Assembly: GCA_964548165.1 (NCBI GenBank)
Contig: CAZJQD010000005.1
Span: forward strand, 1 to 64,000
Source: CAZJQD01 sp964548165 [NCBI: uncultured bacterium]
GTDB taxonomy: Bacteria > UBA8481
Length of the DNA stretch: 64,000 bases
Direction: 5' to 3'
Position numbers and translations under genes: made by a program. The notes beneath the pieces are model-generated. The model worked only from the letters and a program-made list of their open reading frames with translations. It was not told the origin of the DNA and ran no database searches. Below, piece by piece: positions 52,521-63,279 of the stretch. The number at the start of each line of letters is the position of its first letter. The stretch's first letter is position 1.

Positions 52521-53291
52521 ATGGCGCTCGTCGACGAACTCCTGGTCTGGCGCCACGCGCTCGACATCGCCCTGGTGGCCTCGATCATCTACCTCGTCCT
52601 GCATGTCTCGCGCGGACGGATCGCGCGCCAGGCCCTCAAGGGCGTCGTCATCCTCGCCGTCGTCGTCGGGTTCGCCCATGTCCTCAGGCTCGAGACCTTT
52701 CTCTGGATCATCGAGCGGCTGACACCGGTCATCCTCGTGGCCCTCGTGGTTCTCTTCCAGACCGAGATTCGCCGGGGCCTCGTGCGCCTCGGGGAACGTT
52801 CGTTCGGGACATTCGCCGCCCTCGAGAGCGAGCGCGTGGTCGAGGAGGTCTCGCGGGCCGCCGCGGCCCTGGCCCGGCAGAAGCACGGCGCGCTCATCGT
52901 CTTCGAACGGGAGACCGGGTTGGAATCGTTCATCGAGACCGGGGTGCTCCTGAACGCGGAGCTGACGGATGAATTGATTCGCTCCATCTTCTTCCCGCAC
53001 TCCCCGCTCCACGACGGAGCCATCATCGTCAGGGGCCACACGCTGGCCGCCGCCGGGTGCGTCCTTCCGTTCGACCACGACGATCTCGTGAAGAAGGAAC
53101 GGGGAACCCGACACCGGGCCGCCACGGGGATCAGCAAGGAGACGGACGCCGTCACCGTGGTGGTCTCCGAGGAGACCGGCGAGATCTCGCTGGCCATCAA
53201 CGGCAATCTCTCGCGCGGCATCGACAACACGACGTTGCGCGAGATGCTCGCGCTCTACCTCGGCGGCGTCCGGGCGAGAGGTGCCGCGTGA
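52521..53291 (+). CDS. cdaA: diadenylate cyclase CdaA
   Basis: 256 residues. Three N-terminal helices (about 12-28, 38-54, 66-80), a short coiled linker, then the DAC domain with DGA at 165-167 and GTRHRAA at 195-201, the two catalytic motifs. It condenses two ATP to c-di-AMP at the inner membrane. The next gene is its usual regulator YbbR/CdaR. The likely output in this window is the ydaO riboswitch at 30478. The glmM gene that often follows is absent here. Confidence 0.97.
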   Translation: MALVDELLVWRHALDIALVASIIYLVLHVSRGRIARQALKGVVILAVVVGFAHVLRLETFLWIIERLTPVILVALVVLFQTEIRRGLVRLGERSFGTFAALESERVVEEVSRAAAALARQKHGALIVFERETGLESFIETGVLLNAELTDELIRSIFFPHSPLHDGAIIVRGHTLAAAGCVLPFDHDDLVKKERGTRHRAATGISKETDAVTVVVSEETGEISLAINGNLSRGIDNTTLREMLALYLGGVRARGAA

Positions 53292-53962
53292 GCCGCCGCC
53301 CGCTCCTCGAGACGTGGGGCACGCCCGCCGTCTCCCTCGTCATGGCTGTCCTCCTCTGGTACTACGTGGTGGGGCAGAAGGAGAGGGAGTGGACGTTCGC
53401 CGTGCCCGTGCAGGTCCACATGGCGTCCAGCGAGGTCGCGGGGTGGTCGACCCCGGAGAAGATCTCGGTACTCCTCCAGGGGCCCCAGAGACTCCTCGAC
53501 CGCCTGCAGAGCGATTCGCTCGCCGTCCGCCTGGTCCTGCCCGAGACGCAGGCGGGCCAGTACACGCGGAGCGTTCTTCCCTCGATGATCGCCGGTGTGC
53601 CTCCCGGGGTGCAGATCGTGAGGTTGGAGCCGGCCGAGGTGCGCGTGGAGATCCGTCCTCTCCTGGAACTGCGGTATCGCGTCATACCGCAGGTGCGCGG
53701 CTCGGTGGACGGCCGTTATGCCGTCTCGGGGGCCGTGGATGCCGAGCCCCGCTACGTGGAGCTCCGGGGAACGGGAAATGTTCTGCAGGACGTGACCGAG
53801 GTTCGGACCGAGGTCGTGGAGGTGACGGGGCCCCCGGGCCGCCGCACCTCGATCGTCGGGCTCGTGGCCCCGCGCGGAGCGCGCGTCCTGCCGCAGGCCG
53901 TGACGCTCACGTACACCGTGGTCCCGGTGGCGAGCCCGGAGGCGGACGTGAGCGAGGAATGA
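53288..53962 (+). CDS. ybbR: YbbR/CdaR domain protein, regulator of CdaA
   Basis: 224 residues from GTG 53288, overlapping the cdaA stop. One N-terminal helix (about 13-30; [15 protein letters not shown]) is followed by two or three YbbR beta domains (VPVQVH...; [21 protein letters not shown]...VELRG). It faces outward and modulates CdaA through the membrane. Shorter than the Firmicute protein, which has four YbbR domains. Confidence 0.9.
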   Translation: MSRRPLLETWGTPAVSLVMAVLLWYYVVGQKEREWTFAVPVQVHMASSEVAGWSTPEKISVLLQGPQRLLDRLQSDSLAVRLVLPETQAGQYTRSVLPSMIAGVPPGVQIVRLEPAEVRVEIRPLLELRYRVIPQVRGSVDGRYAVSGAVDAEPRYVELRGTGNVLQDVTEVRTEVVEVTGPPGRRTSIVGLVAPRGARVLPQAVTLTYTVVPVASPEADVSEE

Positions 53963-53966
53963 CGTC

Positions 53967-54740
53967 ATGAGCACGCTTCGCCTGGGCGTCAACGTGGATC
54001 ATGTCGCCACGCTCCGCCAGCAACGTCGCGGCTCGGTCCCGGACGTGGTTTCCGCCGCGCTGGAGGCCGTGGCCGCGGGCGCCGACGGCATCACCGCTCA
54101 CCTGCGCGAAGACCGCCGGCATATCCAGGACGCGGACATTGCCGCGCTCGCCCCGCGTGTCCGGCTCAACCTGGAGATGGCGGCAACACCGGAGATGGTG
54201 GACGTTGCGTGCGGCCGCGCCGGCTCGGCGCCCCCGCACTCCGTCTGCCTCGTTCCCGAGCGGCGGCAGGAGCTGACCACCGAGGGTGGCCTGGACGTGG
54301 TCGCCGACTTGGCCCGGCTCTCCGACGTCGTCGCCGCCATCCAGGCCGTGGGCCCCGCCGTCTCGCTCTTCGTCGCCGCCGACCCGTGGCAGGTCGAGGC
54401 CGCGGCCCGCACGGGCGCGCGGTTCATTGAACTGCATACCGGCACCTACGCGGATGCCTTCGCCAGCGACCCCGACGGCGAGGCCTGCAGGCAGGCGGCC
54501 CGCGCGCTCTCCCACGCGGCCACCACGGCCGTGCGGCTGGGTTTGAGGGTCAACGCGGGTCATGGCATCGACACGGCCAACGTCGGCCGCCTCCTCGATC
54601 TGGACGGGCTCGAGGAACTCAACATCGGCTTCAGCATCGTCGCGCGCGCGGTCTTCGTCGGTCTTCCCGCCGCGGTCCGCGCGATGAAGGCGGCGATGGC
54701 AGGAAGCGCGCGACCGGCCGTGGAAAGGGCAAGCGCGTGA
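53967..54740 (+). CDS. pdxJ: pyridoxine 5'-phosphate synthase
   Basis: 257 residues. Opening [17 protein letters not shown], then [30 protein letters not shown] and LRVNAGHGI are the conserved barrel segments of PdxJ, which closes the B6 ring in the DXP-dependent pathway. With pdxH at 16815 it indicates de novo PLP synthesis by that route. Its stop overlaps the next start. Confidence 0.97.
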   Translation: MSTLRLGVNVDHVATLRQQRRGSVPDVVSAALEAVAAGADGITAHLREDRRHIQDADIAALAPRVRLNLEMAATPEMVDVACGRAGSAPPHSVCLVPERRQELTTEGGLDVVADLARLSDVVAAIQAVGPAVSLFVAADPWQVEAAARTGARFIELHTGTYADAFASDPDGEACRQAARALSHAATTAVRLGLRVNAGHGIDTANVGRLLDLDGLEELNIGFSIVARAVFVGLPAAVRAMKAAMAGSARPAVERASA

Positions 54741-56944
54741 ACGGCAACTACGAGCAGAGGCGGGCCGAGCTCTTCGCTGACATGGCCGCGCTCTTCGAGT
54801 TCTTCTCGTATGACATCCAGCCGACGCTGGAACGGTTCATCCAGGCGGCCCGGCACATCCAGGAATTCGACGAGCATGCGCTCGTGGTCCTGACGAGTTC
54901 CAACGAGCTCCGCACGTATCTCTCGCCGGGCCTCTCGCTCTCCAAGACCGAGGGGCTGGAGCTCGCCGACTTCTATCCCGGCGAGTCCGCGCTCTACATC
55001 GTCGACGAGGTCAACGAGCGGACGCAGAACGTGATCTTCCCCTCCGACGGACCCGTCCGTTCCTACGCGCTCATCCCGCTCATCACCCAGAACGACGTCA
55101 TCGGGCTTCTCATCCTCGGGTGCCTCAAGCCGACCGCGTTCGAGGAGGAGGCGCAGGACCTTTTCTTCTCGCTGGGGTCGCACCTGGCCGTTGCGATGGA
55201 GAACATCCGGCACTACGAGCGGTCGCAGGAGCGCCTGCGCGTGCTCGTCAGCCTGCAGGAGAGCCACCGCGCGATCGCCTCGGTCGAGGACATCGACGGC
55301 ATCCTTGCCAAAATCGCCGAGGAGGGCATGAAGACGCTGGGCGTGGCCACGATGGCCATCTACCTCCTCGACGACGCCGGCGGCCTCTGGGAACGCCGCA
55401 TCTTCCGCTCGCGCGTTCCCGCCGTGCCCGGCCCCGCCCGCGTCCCGCTCCCCGATCTTCCCGCCCAGCTGGCGCAGGCGCTGGAGGCCAACGAGGTTCG
55501 GACGATCGTGACGGGTGGCGAGCCGATGGGTCCGTTCCCCTTCTCCCCGCGATTTCCCGTCGGGGTCATGGTGCCGCTTCGCGGCGGCGACGCGCTCCGC
55601 GGATTCTGCCTCATGGAGACCGGACGCATCGACGGCGATCGCGAGTATCTCATCCAGCTCTTCGCAGGCCAGGTGCGCGTGCTCTTCGCCAACGCCATGC
55701 TGGTGCAGGGCCTCAGGGAGAAGACGCGCGAGCTCGAACATTCGACGATGCTCATCCGCGAGTATGCCGAGAATCTCCAGCGGTCGAACGAACAGCTCGA
55801 GAACCGCGTGCGCGAGCTGACGACGCTTCACGATGTCTCCGACGCTCTCGACTCCCGCACCAGCCTCGACCAGGTGCTGGAATACATCCTCGAGCGGGCC
55901 TGCGGCGTCATGCGGGCGGACAAGGGATCGCTGTTGCTGCTCGAGGACGATCAACTCCACGCCCGGTGCACCCGCGGCATCACCGATCCCGCGCCCCTGG
56001 TCTTTGGACTCGGCGAGGGCGTTGCCGGCTGGGTGGCCAAGACCGGCCAGCCGCGCATCATCGAGAACATCCAGCGCGATTCCCGCTTCAAGCGCCGCGC
56101 CGGCGGGCTCGATCGCGAGGAGACGATGCTCTCGGTCCCACTCTCGCTCGACAACCGCGTCATTGGCGTCCTGAACGTCGATCGCGAGCTGAAGTTCGGC
56201 GTCTTCACGCCCGAGGAAGAGCGGGTCCTCATGTCGCTGGCGTCCGCGGCGGCGCAGGCCCTGGAGCGCGCCCAGCACATCGCCGACCTTCGGACCCTGC
56301 ACCTCGAGACGCTCGAGGCCTTCGCGCAGGCCGTCGACACCAAGGACGCCTACACGCACGGTCACTCGCGCCGCGTCAGCTACATGTCCGTCCAGGTCGC
56401 GCGCATGCTCCGCCTTCCCGAGGACGAGGTCGATATCATCGCGCGCGCCGGCCTCCTCCACGACGTGGGCAAGATCGGCATCACGAACGCCATCCTCTTC
56501 AAGCCGGGCAAGCTGACTGACGAGGAATACGAGATCATGAAGGCGCACTCCGTCTTCGGTGAGAACATCCTCAAGCCCATCAAGCGCATGGCCGCCGAGG
56601 CGCGGCTGATCCGGCACCACCACGAGCGGTGGGACGGCCGCGGGTATCCCGACGGCCTGCGCGGCGAGGCCATCCCCCTGGGCTCGGCCATCATCTGCGT
56701 CTGCGACGCCTACGACACCATGACCTCGGATCGCCCCTATCGGCGATCGCTGGGCAAGGAGTATGCGCTCGAGGAGCTCAACAAGTGCTCGGGCCAGCAG
56801 TTCAATCCCTTGGTCGTCGGCGCCTTCACGATGGTGGCGAGCCGCCGCGATTTCGCGGAGGGCGCCGGATCGCTCGCGCTGGCCACCGCGGTGGCCGGGC
56901 TCGGCGCGGCCCCGATCGCGCCGGCTTCCGGCCTGGCGGGATAG
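54737..56944 (+). CDS. GAF-domain HD-GYP c-di-GMP phosphodiesterase
   Basis: 735 residues from GTG 54737. Three GAF-like sensor domains occupy about 20-160, 180-330 and 365-520, with a coiled segment (about 325-365) between the second and third. The HD-GYP domain covers about 530-710: HD at 575-576 in [23 protein letters not shown] near 627-641. It hydrolyses c-di-GMP to GMP. No transmembrane helix, so the GAF domains sense an internal ligand or redox cue. Confidence 0.93.
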   Translation: MNGNYEQRRAELFADMAALFEFFSYDIQPTLERFIQAARHIQEFDEHALVVLTSSNELRTYLSPGLSLSKTEGLELADFYPGESALYIVDEVNERTQNVIFPSDGPVRSYALIPLITQNDVIGLLILGCLKPTAFEEEAQDLFFSLGSHLAVAMENIRHYERSQERLRVLVSLQESHRAIASVEDIDGILAKIAEEGMKTLGVATMAIYLLDDAGGLWERRIFRSRVPAVPGPARVPLPDLPAQLAQALEANEVRTIVTGGEPMGPFPFSPRFPVGVMVPLRGGDALRGFCLMETGRIDGDREYLIQLFAGQVRVLFANAMLVQGLREKTRELEHSTMLIREYAENLQRSNEQLENRVRELTTLHDVSDALDSRTSLDQVLEYILERACGVMRADKGSLLLLEDDQLHARCTRGITDPAPLVFGLGEGVAGWVAKTGQPRIIENIQRDSRFKRRAGGLDREETMLSVPLSLDNRVIGVLNVDRELKFGVFTPEEERVLMSLASAAAQALERAQHIADLRTLHLETLEAFAQAVDTKDAYTHGHSRRVSYMSVQVARMLRLPEDEVDIIARAGLLHDVGKIGITNAILFKPGKLTDEEYEIMKAHSVFGENILKPIKRMAAEARLIRHHHERWDGRGYPDGLRGEAIPLGSAIICVCDAYDTMTSDRPYRRSLGKEYALEELNKCSGQQFNPLVVGAFTMVASRRDFAEGAGSLALATAVAGLGAAPIAPASGLAG

Positions 56945-56954
56945 GAAGGCGATC

Positions 56955-58517
56955 ATGGACGAGAACGAGCGACCGGGAACGGGTGCGCCCCCAGGGGCGG
57001 CAGTGCCGGTGCCGGCGGAGGCCCAGGCCACGGCTCGCGAGGAGCGCGTGGTGCGTCGCGGCAAGCGCGATCGCCTTCGCGCGATCGGCGTCGATCCGTA
57101 TCCTCCACGGGCTTCACGGACGCACACGTGCGAGGCCGCGCGTGGGCTCTTTCGCGAGGAAGATCCGGTCGCGCCCGGACCGGCTGCGACCGTGCGCGTG
57201 GCGGGACGCATCCGGGGCCTCCGGGATCATGGCAAGACCTGGTTCGCCACGATCAGCGACGAGTCCGGAACGATCCAGCTCTACCTCAAGAAGGATTTCC
57301 TCGGGGATGCGTTCGAGATCGTGAAGCTCCTCGATCTCGGCGACTTCCTGGCCGCGTCCGGCACCATCTTCAAGACGAAGAAGGGCGAGATCTCGGTTGA
57401 GGCCCGCGCGATCGCGGTCCTGGCGAAGGCCCTCGAACCCCTTCCCGACAAGTGGCACGGGCTCGCCGACCTCGAGCTCCGTTGCCGCCGCCGCTATCTC
57501 GACCTGGTGGCGAATCCGCCGGTGAGAGGAATCTTTCGCGCGCGGGCCCGGATGGTTGCCGCCATCCGCGCCTTCCTGGCGGGCCGCGGGTTCATGGAGG
57601 TCGAGACGCCGATGATGCAGCCGATCGCGGGCGGCGCCGCGGCGCGGCCGTTCATCACGCATCACAACACCCTCGACATGGATCTCTTCCTGAGGATCGC
57701 CCCCGAGCTCTACCTCAAGAGGCTCGTCGTGGGCGGGTTCGAGCGCGTCTTCGAGCTGAACAGGAACTTCCGCAATGAGGGCATGGACCGGAACCACAAT
57801 CCCGAGTTCACGATGCTGGAGGCCTACCAGGCCTACGCTGACGTCAACGACATGATGGAGCTGACCGAGTCGCTCATCCACGACGCCGCGAGGGCCCTCC
57901 GCGACGGGGCGACGGTCGACTTCGATCCCGCGATCGTGCCCGAGTTCCCGCTCCCGCCGTGGCCGCGAGTTCCGTTCCTGGAGGCCATTGCCAACGGCGG
58001 TGGGCCGCGGCTGGCGCCGGGTGACGCCGCCGGGACCGCGGAGGCCGCGGCGCGATTCGGGCTCGAGATCGACCCCGAGGCCGGCGACGGACCGGACGCC
58101 GAGTACGCGGCCCGCCTCGACGCGTTCTTCGATCGCTTCGCCGAGCCGACGCTGGAAGGGCCCATCTTCGTCATCGACTACCCGACGGTCCTCAGCCCGC
58201 TCGCGAAGCGAAAGCCCGAGGAACCCGAGCTGACGGAGCGCTTCGAGCTCTTCATCCGCGGCATGGAGGTGGCCAACGCCTTCTCCGAGCTCAACGATCC
58301 CGACGATCAGGAGGCCCGGTTCCGCGGCCAGGGCGGCACGATCGATATGGATTATGTCCGGGCGCTTCGCGCGGGCATGCCTCCCGCCGGCGGCCTCGGC
58401 ATCGGGATCGATCGCCTGGCCATGCTCCTCACCGGTTCGCGCACCATCCGCGACGTCATCCTGTTCCCGGCCATGCGGCCCGAGGATCCGGATGAATCGG
58501 CGGAGACCGCGGGTTGA
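56955..58517 (+). CDS. lysS: lysyl-tRNA synthetase, class II
   Basis: 520 residues from ATG 56955. An extra Ala/Pro-rich N-terminal segment of about 28 residues precedes the OB-fold anticodon domain ([23 protein letters not shown]). Class II motif 2 is [20 protein letters not shown] and motif 3 [26 protein letters not shown]. It charges tRNA-Lys, one copy of which lies at 38125. Confidence 0.97.
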   Translation: MDENERPGTGAPPGAAVPVPAEAQATAREERVVRRGKRDRLRAIGVDPYPPRASRTHTCEAARGLFREEDPVAPGPAATVRVAGRIRGLRDHGKTWFATISDESGTIQLYLKKDFLGDAFEIVKLLDLGDFLAASGTIFKTKKGEISVEARAIAVLAKALEPLPDKWHGLADLELRCRRRYLDLVANPPVRGIFRARARMVAAIRAFLAGRGFMEVETPMMQPIAGGAAARPFITHHNTLDMDLFLRIAPELYLKRLVVGGFERVFELNRNFRNEGMDRNHNPEFTMLEAYQAYADVNDMMELTESLIHDAARALRDGATVDFDPAIVPEFPLPPWPRVPFLEAIANGGGPRLAPGDAAGTAEAAARFGLEIDPEAGDGPDAEYAARLDAFFDRFAEPTLEGPIFVIDYPTVLSPLAKRKPEEPELTERFELFIRGMEVANAFSELNDPDDQEARFRGQGGTIDMDYVRALRAGMPPAGGLGIGIDRLAMLLTGSRTIRDVILFPAMRPEDPDESAETAG

Positions 58518-59932
58518 TCGGCGGGGATAACCTTCTCGTCGAACTCGCCGGGCGCCATCTCCTCGGCGGTCGCTTTCGATCGTTCTTGCGGGCGCGCTGG
58601 CGCCGCTGGCTGACCGCCGTCCTCGGGGCGGTCTTGACCCTCGCGACCGCGCTTGTCCTGGCGATGCGGGGCTCGCCCGTCTGGGGAGCGGTTGCCTTTC
58701 TCGGCGCGGGAGTCCTGGTCGCCGTCGCGCACAGGCTTCTCCACGGCCCCCTGCCGGATGCGGCTCGCGGCGCGTACGCGTCGGCGGTCACGTTCGTCGC
58801 CGTCGCCGGGATCGCCCTGGCGGTCATGACCTTCATCGTCGTCGTCTCCGTCATGGACGGGTTCTCACGCGACATCCAGCGCGCGCTCTTGAAGGTTACG
58901 CCGGAGGTCATGGTCACGGCCTTCGACGAGCGGCTCGATCCCCGCGTCGCCGACGCGGTGCGGCGTGTCCCCGGGGTCGTCCGCGTGGCTCCCTACATCG
59001 AGAATGACCTCCTCCTCAAGCTCGACGGCATCGAGCGCCCGCTCCCGGTGAAGTTGCGCGGGGCCTCTACAGAGTCCCTGGGCCGCGAAGGCGGGCCGGA
59101 TCTCCTGGCCGGCGCCTGGACCGACCTGGACTCGCCCGGCACCGTGATGGTGGGCAGCGAGCTCGCGCGCCTGTATGGCCTGAGGCCGGGTTCCCGCGCC
59201 TGGCTCGTGACCTCGAGCGGCACGCTGACCCCGATGGGCCTCGTGCCGGGGCTCGTCGAGGTTACCGTGGCCGGCGTCTTCAAGTCCGGGTTCTACGAGG
59301 TCGACCAGGGGATGCTCTTCTCCGGCATGGAGACCGCGCGCGATCTCTTCGGCCTCGGCGACGCGGTGACGGGCCTCGAGGTGGCGGGCGTGGATCCCTA
59401 CGCGGCGCCGGAACTGGCGTGGCGGATCCAGGCGGAGATGATCCAGCCGCTCATCGTCATGTCCTGGGCGGACACGCGCCGCAATCTCTACACGGCGATG
59501 CAGACCGAGAAGGTGGCGATGTTCATCATCGAGTCCCTGCTCATCCTCATCGCGTCCTTCAACATCACCTCGACGCTCTACATGGCGATCGGCCGCAAGA
59601 CGCGCGAGATCGGCCTTCTCGTTGCCCTGGGCATGAGCCGCGCGCGCATCGTCGCGCTCTTCGCGATGGAGGGCCTGGCGATCGGGCTGGCCGGAACGAT
59701 CCTGGGCGCCGTGCTGGGCACCGGGTTCTGCGTCTACCTGGAGAAGTTTCCGGTGCAGATGCCGGGCGGCGGAAGCGTCTACTACATCGCGACGGTGCCG
59801 GTTCATCTCTCGCCGAGCCTCGTCGCGATCACGGTCGCCGTAGCCGTCACGGTCTCGCTGGGAGCGGCCCTGTACCCGGCCTGGCGCGCGTCGCGCCTGG
59901 CGCCGGCCCGCGCCCTGAGGGTCGAGGGATGA
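58514..59932 (+). CDS. lipoprotein-releasing ABC permease (LolC/LolE family)
   Basis: 472 residues from TTG 58514, overlapping the lysS stop (TTGA). The start [13 protein letters not shown] looks like LolC/E, but about 65 residues with two extra hydrophobic helices (about 36-52, 55-75) are inserted before the canonical first helix ([24 protein letters not shown]). A periplasmic MacB-type domain follows, then three C-terminal helices with [16 protein letters not shown]. It extracts lipoproteins from the inner membrane with LolD. LolC and LolE cannot be told apart. Confidence 0.88.
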   Translation: MIGGDNLLVELAGRHLLGGRFRSFLRARWRRWLTAVLGAVLTLATALVLAMRGSPVWGAVAFLGAGVLVAVAHRLLHGPLPDAARGAYASAVTFVAVAGIALAVMTFIVVVSVMDGFSRDIQRALLKVTPEVMVTAFDERLDPRVADAVRRVPGVVRVAPYIENDLLLKLDGIERPLPVKLRGASTESLGREGGPDLLAGAWTDLDSPGTVMVGSELARLYGLRPGSRAWLVTSSGTLTPMGLVPGLVEVTVAGVFKSGFYEVDQGMLFSGMETARDLFGLGDAVTGLEVAGVDPYAAPELAWRIQAEMIQPLIVMSWADTRRNLYTAMQTEKVAMFIIESLLILIASFNITSTLYMAIGRKTREIGLLVALGMSRARIVALFAMEGLAIGLAGTILGAVLGTGFCVYLEKFPVQMPGGGSVYYIATVPVHLSPSLVAITVAVAVTVSLGAALYPAWRASRLAPARALRVEG

Positions 59933-60588
59933 CCGCGCGGCCGCCGGGGGTCGGTGGCGTGAGCGTCGTGGGCGTGACCGTCTCCGGCCTGACCAAGGGC
60001 TTTCCGCTCCCGGATGGCGGTCTCCTGCCGATCCTGCGCGGGATCGACATGCACGTGGGCGAAGGCGAGGCGGTCGCCGTCATGGGGTCGAGCGGTTCGG
60101 GCAAGACGACGCTCCTGCACATCCTCTCCGGGATCGAGACCGCGGACGCGGGCCGCGTGGAGGTCCTCGGTGGTCGGCCCGGCCTCGTCTTCCAGGCGCA
60201 CTACCTCGTGCCCGAGCTCGACGCGCGGGAGAACGTGGCCCTGGCGGCACGGCTGGCTGGCGTCGGCAGGGCGGAGGCGATGGCCAGGGCGGATCGCCTG
60301 CTGGAGGAGGTGGGATTGGCGGCGCGAGCCCTTCATCACCCGGCAGAACTCTCGGGCGGAGAGGCCGCGCGCGTGGCGCTGGCCCGATCGCTGGCGTCCT
60401 CGCCGCGCGTGGTGCTGGCCGATGAGCCGACGGGGAGCCTGGACGAGGAGAACGCCGCGCGCGTCCTCGACCTCCTGTTCGCCGCCGTCCGCGCTCACGG
60501 CGTGACGCTCGTTCTCGTAACTCATGACGCCGCAGTCGCCGCGCGCGCCGACAGGACCCTCAAACTTGAACACGGCGTACTGCGATGA
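59929..60588 (+). CDS. lolD: lipoprotein-releasing ABC ATPase LolD
   Basis: 219 residues from ATG 59929 (ATGA overlap). Walker A GSSGSGKT, Q-loop VFQAHYLVPEL, signature LSGGEAARVALARSL (LSGGERQ in most relatives), Walker B VVLADEPTGSLD, H-loop VTHDAAVA. It powers the permease encoded just before it. Confidence 0.92.
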   Translation: MTARPPGVGGVSVVGVTVSGLTKGFPLPDGGLLPILRGIDMHVGEGEAVAVMGSSGSGKTTLLHILSGIETADAGRVEVLGGRPGLVFQAHYLVPELDARENVALAARLAGVGRAEAMARADRLLEEVGLAARALHHPAELSGGEAARVALARSLASSPRVVLADEPTGSLDEENAARVLDLLFAAVRAHGVTLVLVTHDAAVAARADRTLKLEHGVLR

Positions 60589-60600
60589 TAGCCTTCCTCC

Positions 60601-61491
60601 ATGGCTAAGAAGGTCGACGAGCGCTGGGTCTGGATTGACGGGACGTTCTTTCCGAAGAGCGAAGCCAAGGTCAGCGTCTTCGACCATGGCTTTCTCTATG
60701 GCGACGGCGTCTTCGAGGGCGTGCGCGCCTACGAGGGCAACGTCTTCTGTCTCGACGAGCACATCGAGCGCCTCTTCAACTCCGCGCGCGCCATCGCCCT
60801 CGAGATCCCCCTGACCCGGCAGGAGATCGGCGACGCCATCGTTGAGACCCTGAAGCGCAACAAGTTGACGAGCGGGTACATCCGCCCGATCGTCTCGCGC
60901 GGCATCGGCGACCTCGGGCTCGATCCCCGGAAGTGCCCGAAGGCGTCGGTCATCGTCATCGCGGATACCCTGCAGATGTACCCTCAGCAGTTCTACGACG
61001 AGGGACTCGAGATCGCCATCGTCTCGACGCGCCGCAATCTCCCGACCGCGCTCTCGCCGCAGATCAAGTCGCTCAATTACCTCAACAACATCCTGGCGCG
61101 GCTCGAGGTCAACCGCCTCGGCGTCGGCGAAGGGATCATGCTCAACCACGAGGGCTACGTGGCCGAAGCGACGGCGGACAACATCTTCATCGTCAAGGGA
61201 GGTGCCATCAAGACCCCGGCCATCCCCATGGGCGCGCTGCCCGGCATCACCCGGGGGTGCGTGATCGAGCTCGCGCGCGACGCCGGGATGAACGTCATCG
61301 AGACCATCTTGACGCCGTACGATCTCTATACGGCCGACGAGTGCTTCCTCACAGGCACCGGCGCCGAGGTCGTTCCGGCCCGCGCCATCGAGGGGCGCGC
61401 GATCGGGAGCGGGAAGCCGGGCCCGATCACCAGGAAACTCATCGAGCTCTTCCGCGGCATCGTCAAGGTTCGCGGACGCCGCTTCTCCTGA
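60601..61491 (+). CDS. ilvE: branched-chain amino acid aminotransferase
   Basis: 296 residues. Fold-type IV PLP enzyme: start WVWIDGTFFPKSEAKVSVFDHGFLYGDGVFEG, the PLP lysine in SPQIKSLNYLNNILA, then GYVAEATADNIFIV and ECFLTGTGAEVVP. It interconverts leucine, isoleucine and valine with their 2-oxo acids. A D-amino acid aminotransferase is the main alternative, but the length and motifs favour IlvE. 12 nt after lolD. Confidence 0.93.
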   Translation: MAKKVDERWVWIDGTFFPKSEAKVSVFDHGFLYGDGVFEGVRAYEGNVFCLDEHIERLFNSARAIALEIPLTRQEIGDAIVETLKRNKLTSGYIRPIVSRGIGDLGLDPRKCPKASVIVIADTLQMYPQQFYDEGLEIAIVSTRRNLPTALSPQIKSLNYLNNILARLEVNRLGVGEGIMLNHEGYVAEATADNIFIVKGGAIKTPAIPMGALPGITRGCVIELARDAGMNVIETILTPYDLYTADECFLTGTGAEVVPARAIEGRAIGSGKPGPITRKLIELFRGIVKVRGRRFS

Positions 61492-61506
61492 CGATTTTAA
61501 CCATGA

Positions 61507-61537
61507 GCGCCCATTCCGGCAAAGCCGGAACGGGCGC
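61507..61537. terminator. long hairpin after ilvE
   Basis: GCGCCCATTCCGGC pairs with GCCGGAACGGGCGC around AAA (13 pairs, one mismatch), 16 nt past the ilvE stop. No T-run follows, so it may be a rho-independent terminator of poor quality or an mRNA 3' stabiliser. The remaining 61538-61654 shows nothing clear. Confidence 0.5.
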
Positions 61538-61654
61538 CGAGGCGCGCGCGCGATCAGCTCCCCCCTCGGACTCCCCCCATCGCTATCCTGAAAGCATTCA
61601 AGTTCTCTGGAAACCCGGGGAACGGTCGCTGACTTTTTCCGCCGCCAAGCGAAC

Positions 61655-62212
61655 GTGACCGTGCCGCCGTTCCCGGTGCCGCCGATCGATCCGGGCAATC
61701 CCCCGGTCTGCGATATCTGCCACGAGCACCCGGCGAGCGTCCAGTTCGTCGAGCAGAGGGGAGACCAGGTTCGCCAGCTCTCGCTCTGTTCCCAGTGCGC
61801 CCAGAAGCAGGGGATCAACACGCAGGGCGGGCAGGTGACGTTGAACCTTCCCGCGCTGCTCGCGCAGATGGCGGCGGGCGCGGCCGGAGCCGGTGGTCCC
61901 GGCCGCCTCGCGGTCGCCCACGACGTCGCCTGCCCGTCCTGCGGGATGACGGCGGAGCAGTTTCGCGAGGGCGGGCGACTGGGATGCGCGCGATGTTACG
62001 AGGCGTTCGAGCCGATGATCGCGTCGATCGTCCGGAGGGTCCAGGCCGGGAGCGCGCACCGGGGCCTGGCGCCCCAGCGACTGGGCGCCGCTCCCGCCGA
62101 CGATCTCGCCGAGCTGAGAGAGAAGCTCAAGCGCGCGGTGAAGGAGGAACGCTACGAGGAGGCGGCGAAACTGCGCGACCAGATCCGCGAGCTCGAGAAG
62201 GAAGGCGCGTGA
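61655..62212 (+). CDS. mcsA: McsA-like activator of protein arginine kinase
   Basis: 185 residues from GTG 61655 (GTG 61661 also possible). Two zinc modules (CDIC...CSQC and CPSC...CARC) are followed by a C-terminal UvrB/UvrC motif (about 150-183; LKRAVKEERYEEAAKLRDQI). McsA activates McsB and delivers it to Clp proteases. The gene overlaps mcsB by GTGA. No ctsR or clpC flanks the pair, unlike in Bacillus. Confidence 0.88.
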   Translation: MTVPPFPVPPIDPGNPPVCDICHEHPASVQFVEQRGDQVRQLSLCSQCAQKQGINTQGGQVTLNLPALLAQMAAGAAGAGGPGRLAVAHDVACPSCGMTAEQFREGGRLGCARCYEAFEPMIASIVRRVQAGSAHRGLAPQRLGAAPADDLAELREKLKRAVKEERYEEAAKLRDQIRELEKEGA

Positions 62213-63279
62213 GCGAGTTCCTGTCGCGGCTCCTGGATTCGCCCGCGCGCTGGCTGCATGGCCATGGTCCCGAGGCCCGCGTCGTCCATTCGACGCGCGT
62301 CCGGCTGGCCCGTAACCTCGAGAATCTCCCGTTTCCTCGGCGCGCCGACGCGGGAGTACTGGAGCGGTTGAAGTACGAGGGGCGAAAGCTCGTCGAGACG
62401 GCGCCCTTTCTCAAGGCCATGAAGCTCGTGGACTTCGACACCCTTGGTCCCCTGGACCGTGAATTTCTCGTCGAGCGCCACCTGGTGTCGCGCGAGTTCG
62501 CGGGCGGCAACGGCCGGTTGCTCCTTGTCGACGACGCGGAGTCGGTGGCGATCATGGTTCACGAGGAGGATCACTTCCGCTTCCAGGTCCTGCAATCGGG
62601 GCTGAACGCGGCGGAGGCCTGGCGCATCCTGCGCAACATCGAGCGCGATGTCGACAAGCAGGTGGCCTTCGCCTTTCGCCCGCCGTGGGGCTACCTGACC
62701 TCGTGCCCGACCAACCTCGGCACCGGCCTCAGGGTCTCCGCGCTCTGCCATCTCCCGGGGCTGGCCCTGACCGGTGCCATGCCCGAGGTCATGCAGTTGG
62801 CGGGGCAGGTCGCGGTGGCCGTGAGGGGTTTCTACGGCGAGGGATCCGAGCCGAGCGGGCACTTCTTTCAGTTCTCCAACCGGACCTCGCTGGGGCGGAG
62901 CGAGGACGAGATGGTGGGCGAGATCGAGGCGTGGGTGCGCCAGATCATCGAGCGCGAGATCGCGGCGCGGGAGCGGGTGCGCGACCAGGATCGCCTTGCC
63001 CTCGAGGATCGCGTGCACCGCGCGCTGGGACTCCTCTCCCACGCCCGCGTCCTCAGCTCGCAGGAGATGATGGATCACCTGTCGCTCGTTCGCTTCGGCA
63101 TCGACATGGGCCTGGTGGAGAAGCCCGACCTCGCGACCCTCCACCGGCTTCAACTCCTCGCCCAGCCCGCTCACCTCATGAAGCGAAAGCTCCGCGACGA
63201 TCCCGACGCGCGACCTCTCTCGCCCGTCGAGCGCGACGTGGCGAGGGCCGCGCTCTTTCGAGAAGCCCTTACGGCGTAG
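62209..63279 (+). CDS. mcsB: protein arginine kinase McsB
   Basis: 356 residues from GTG 62209. Phosphagen-kinase fold: STRVRLARNL at 28-37, VHEEDHFR with E119/E120, the catalytic-loop cysteine C166 in LTSCPTNLGTGLR, and NRTSLGRSEDE. McsB phosphorylates arginines and so marks proteins for ClpCP. Its C-terminal 60 residues contain the RFGIDMGL pArg-binding end. Its last 11 bp overlap the convergent SGNH gene. Confidence 0.95.
   Translation: MSEFLSRLLDSPARWLHGHGPEARVVHSTRVRLARNLENLPFPRRADAGVLERLKYEGRKLVETAPFLKAMKLVDFDTLGPLDREFLVERHLVSREFAGGNGRLLLVDDAESVAIMVHEEDHFRFQVLQSGLNAAEAWRILRNIERDVDKQVAFAFRPPWGYLTSCPTNLGTGLRVSALCHLPGLALTGAMPEVMQLAGQVAVAVRGFYGEGSEPSGHFFQFSNRTSLGRSEDEMVGEIEAWVRQIIEREIAARERVRDQDRLALEDRVHRALGLLSHARVLSSQEMMDHLSLVRFGIDMGLVEKPDLATLHRLQLLAQPAHLMKRKLRDDPDARPLSPVERDVARAALFREALTA

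Noticed and set aside
54560-57211. Minus-strand ORF of 883 codons across pdxJ, the HD-GYP gene and lysS
   Set aside because: It spans three well-identified plus-strand genes and has repetitive charged composition typical of antisense frames.
59803-61821. Minus-strand ORF of 672 codons across lolC/E, lolD and ilvE
   Set aside because: Antisense shadow of three conserved genes.
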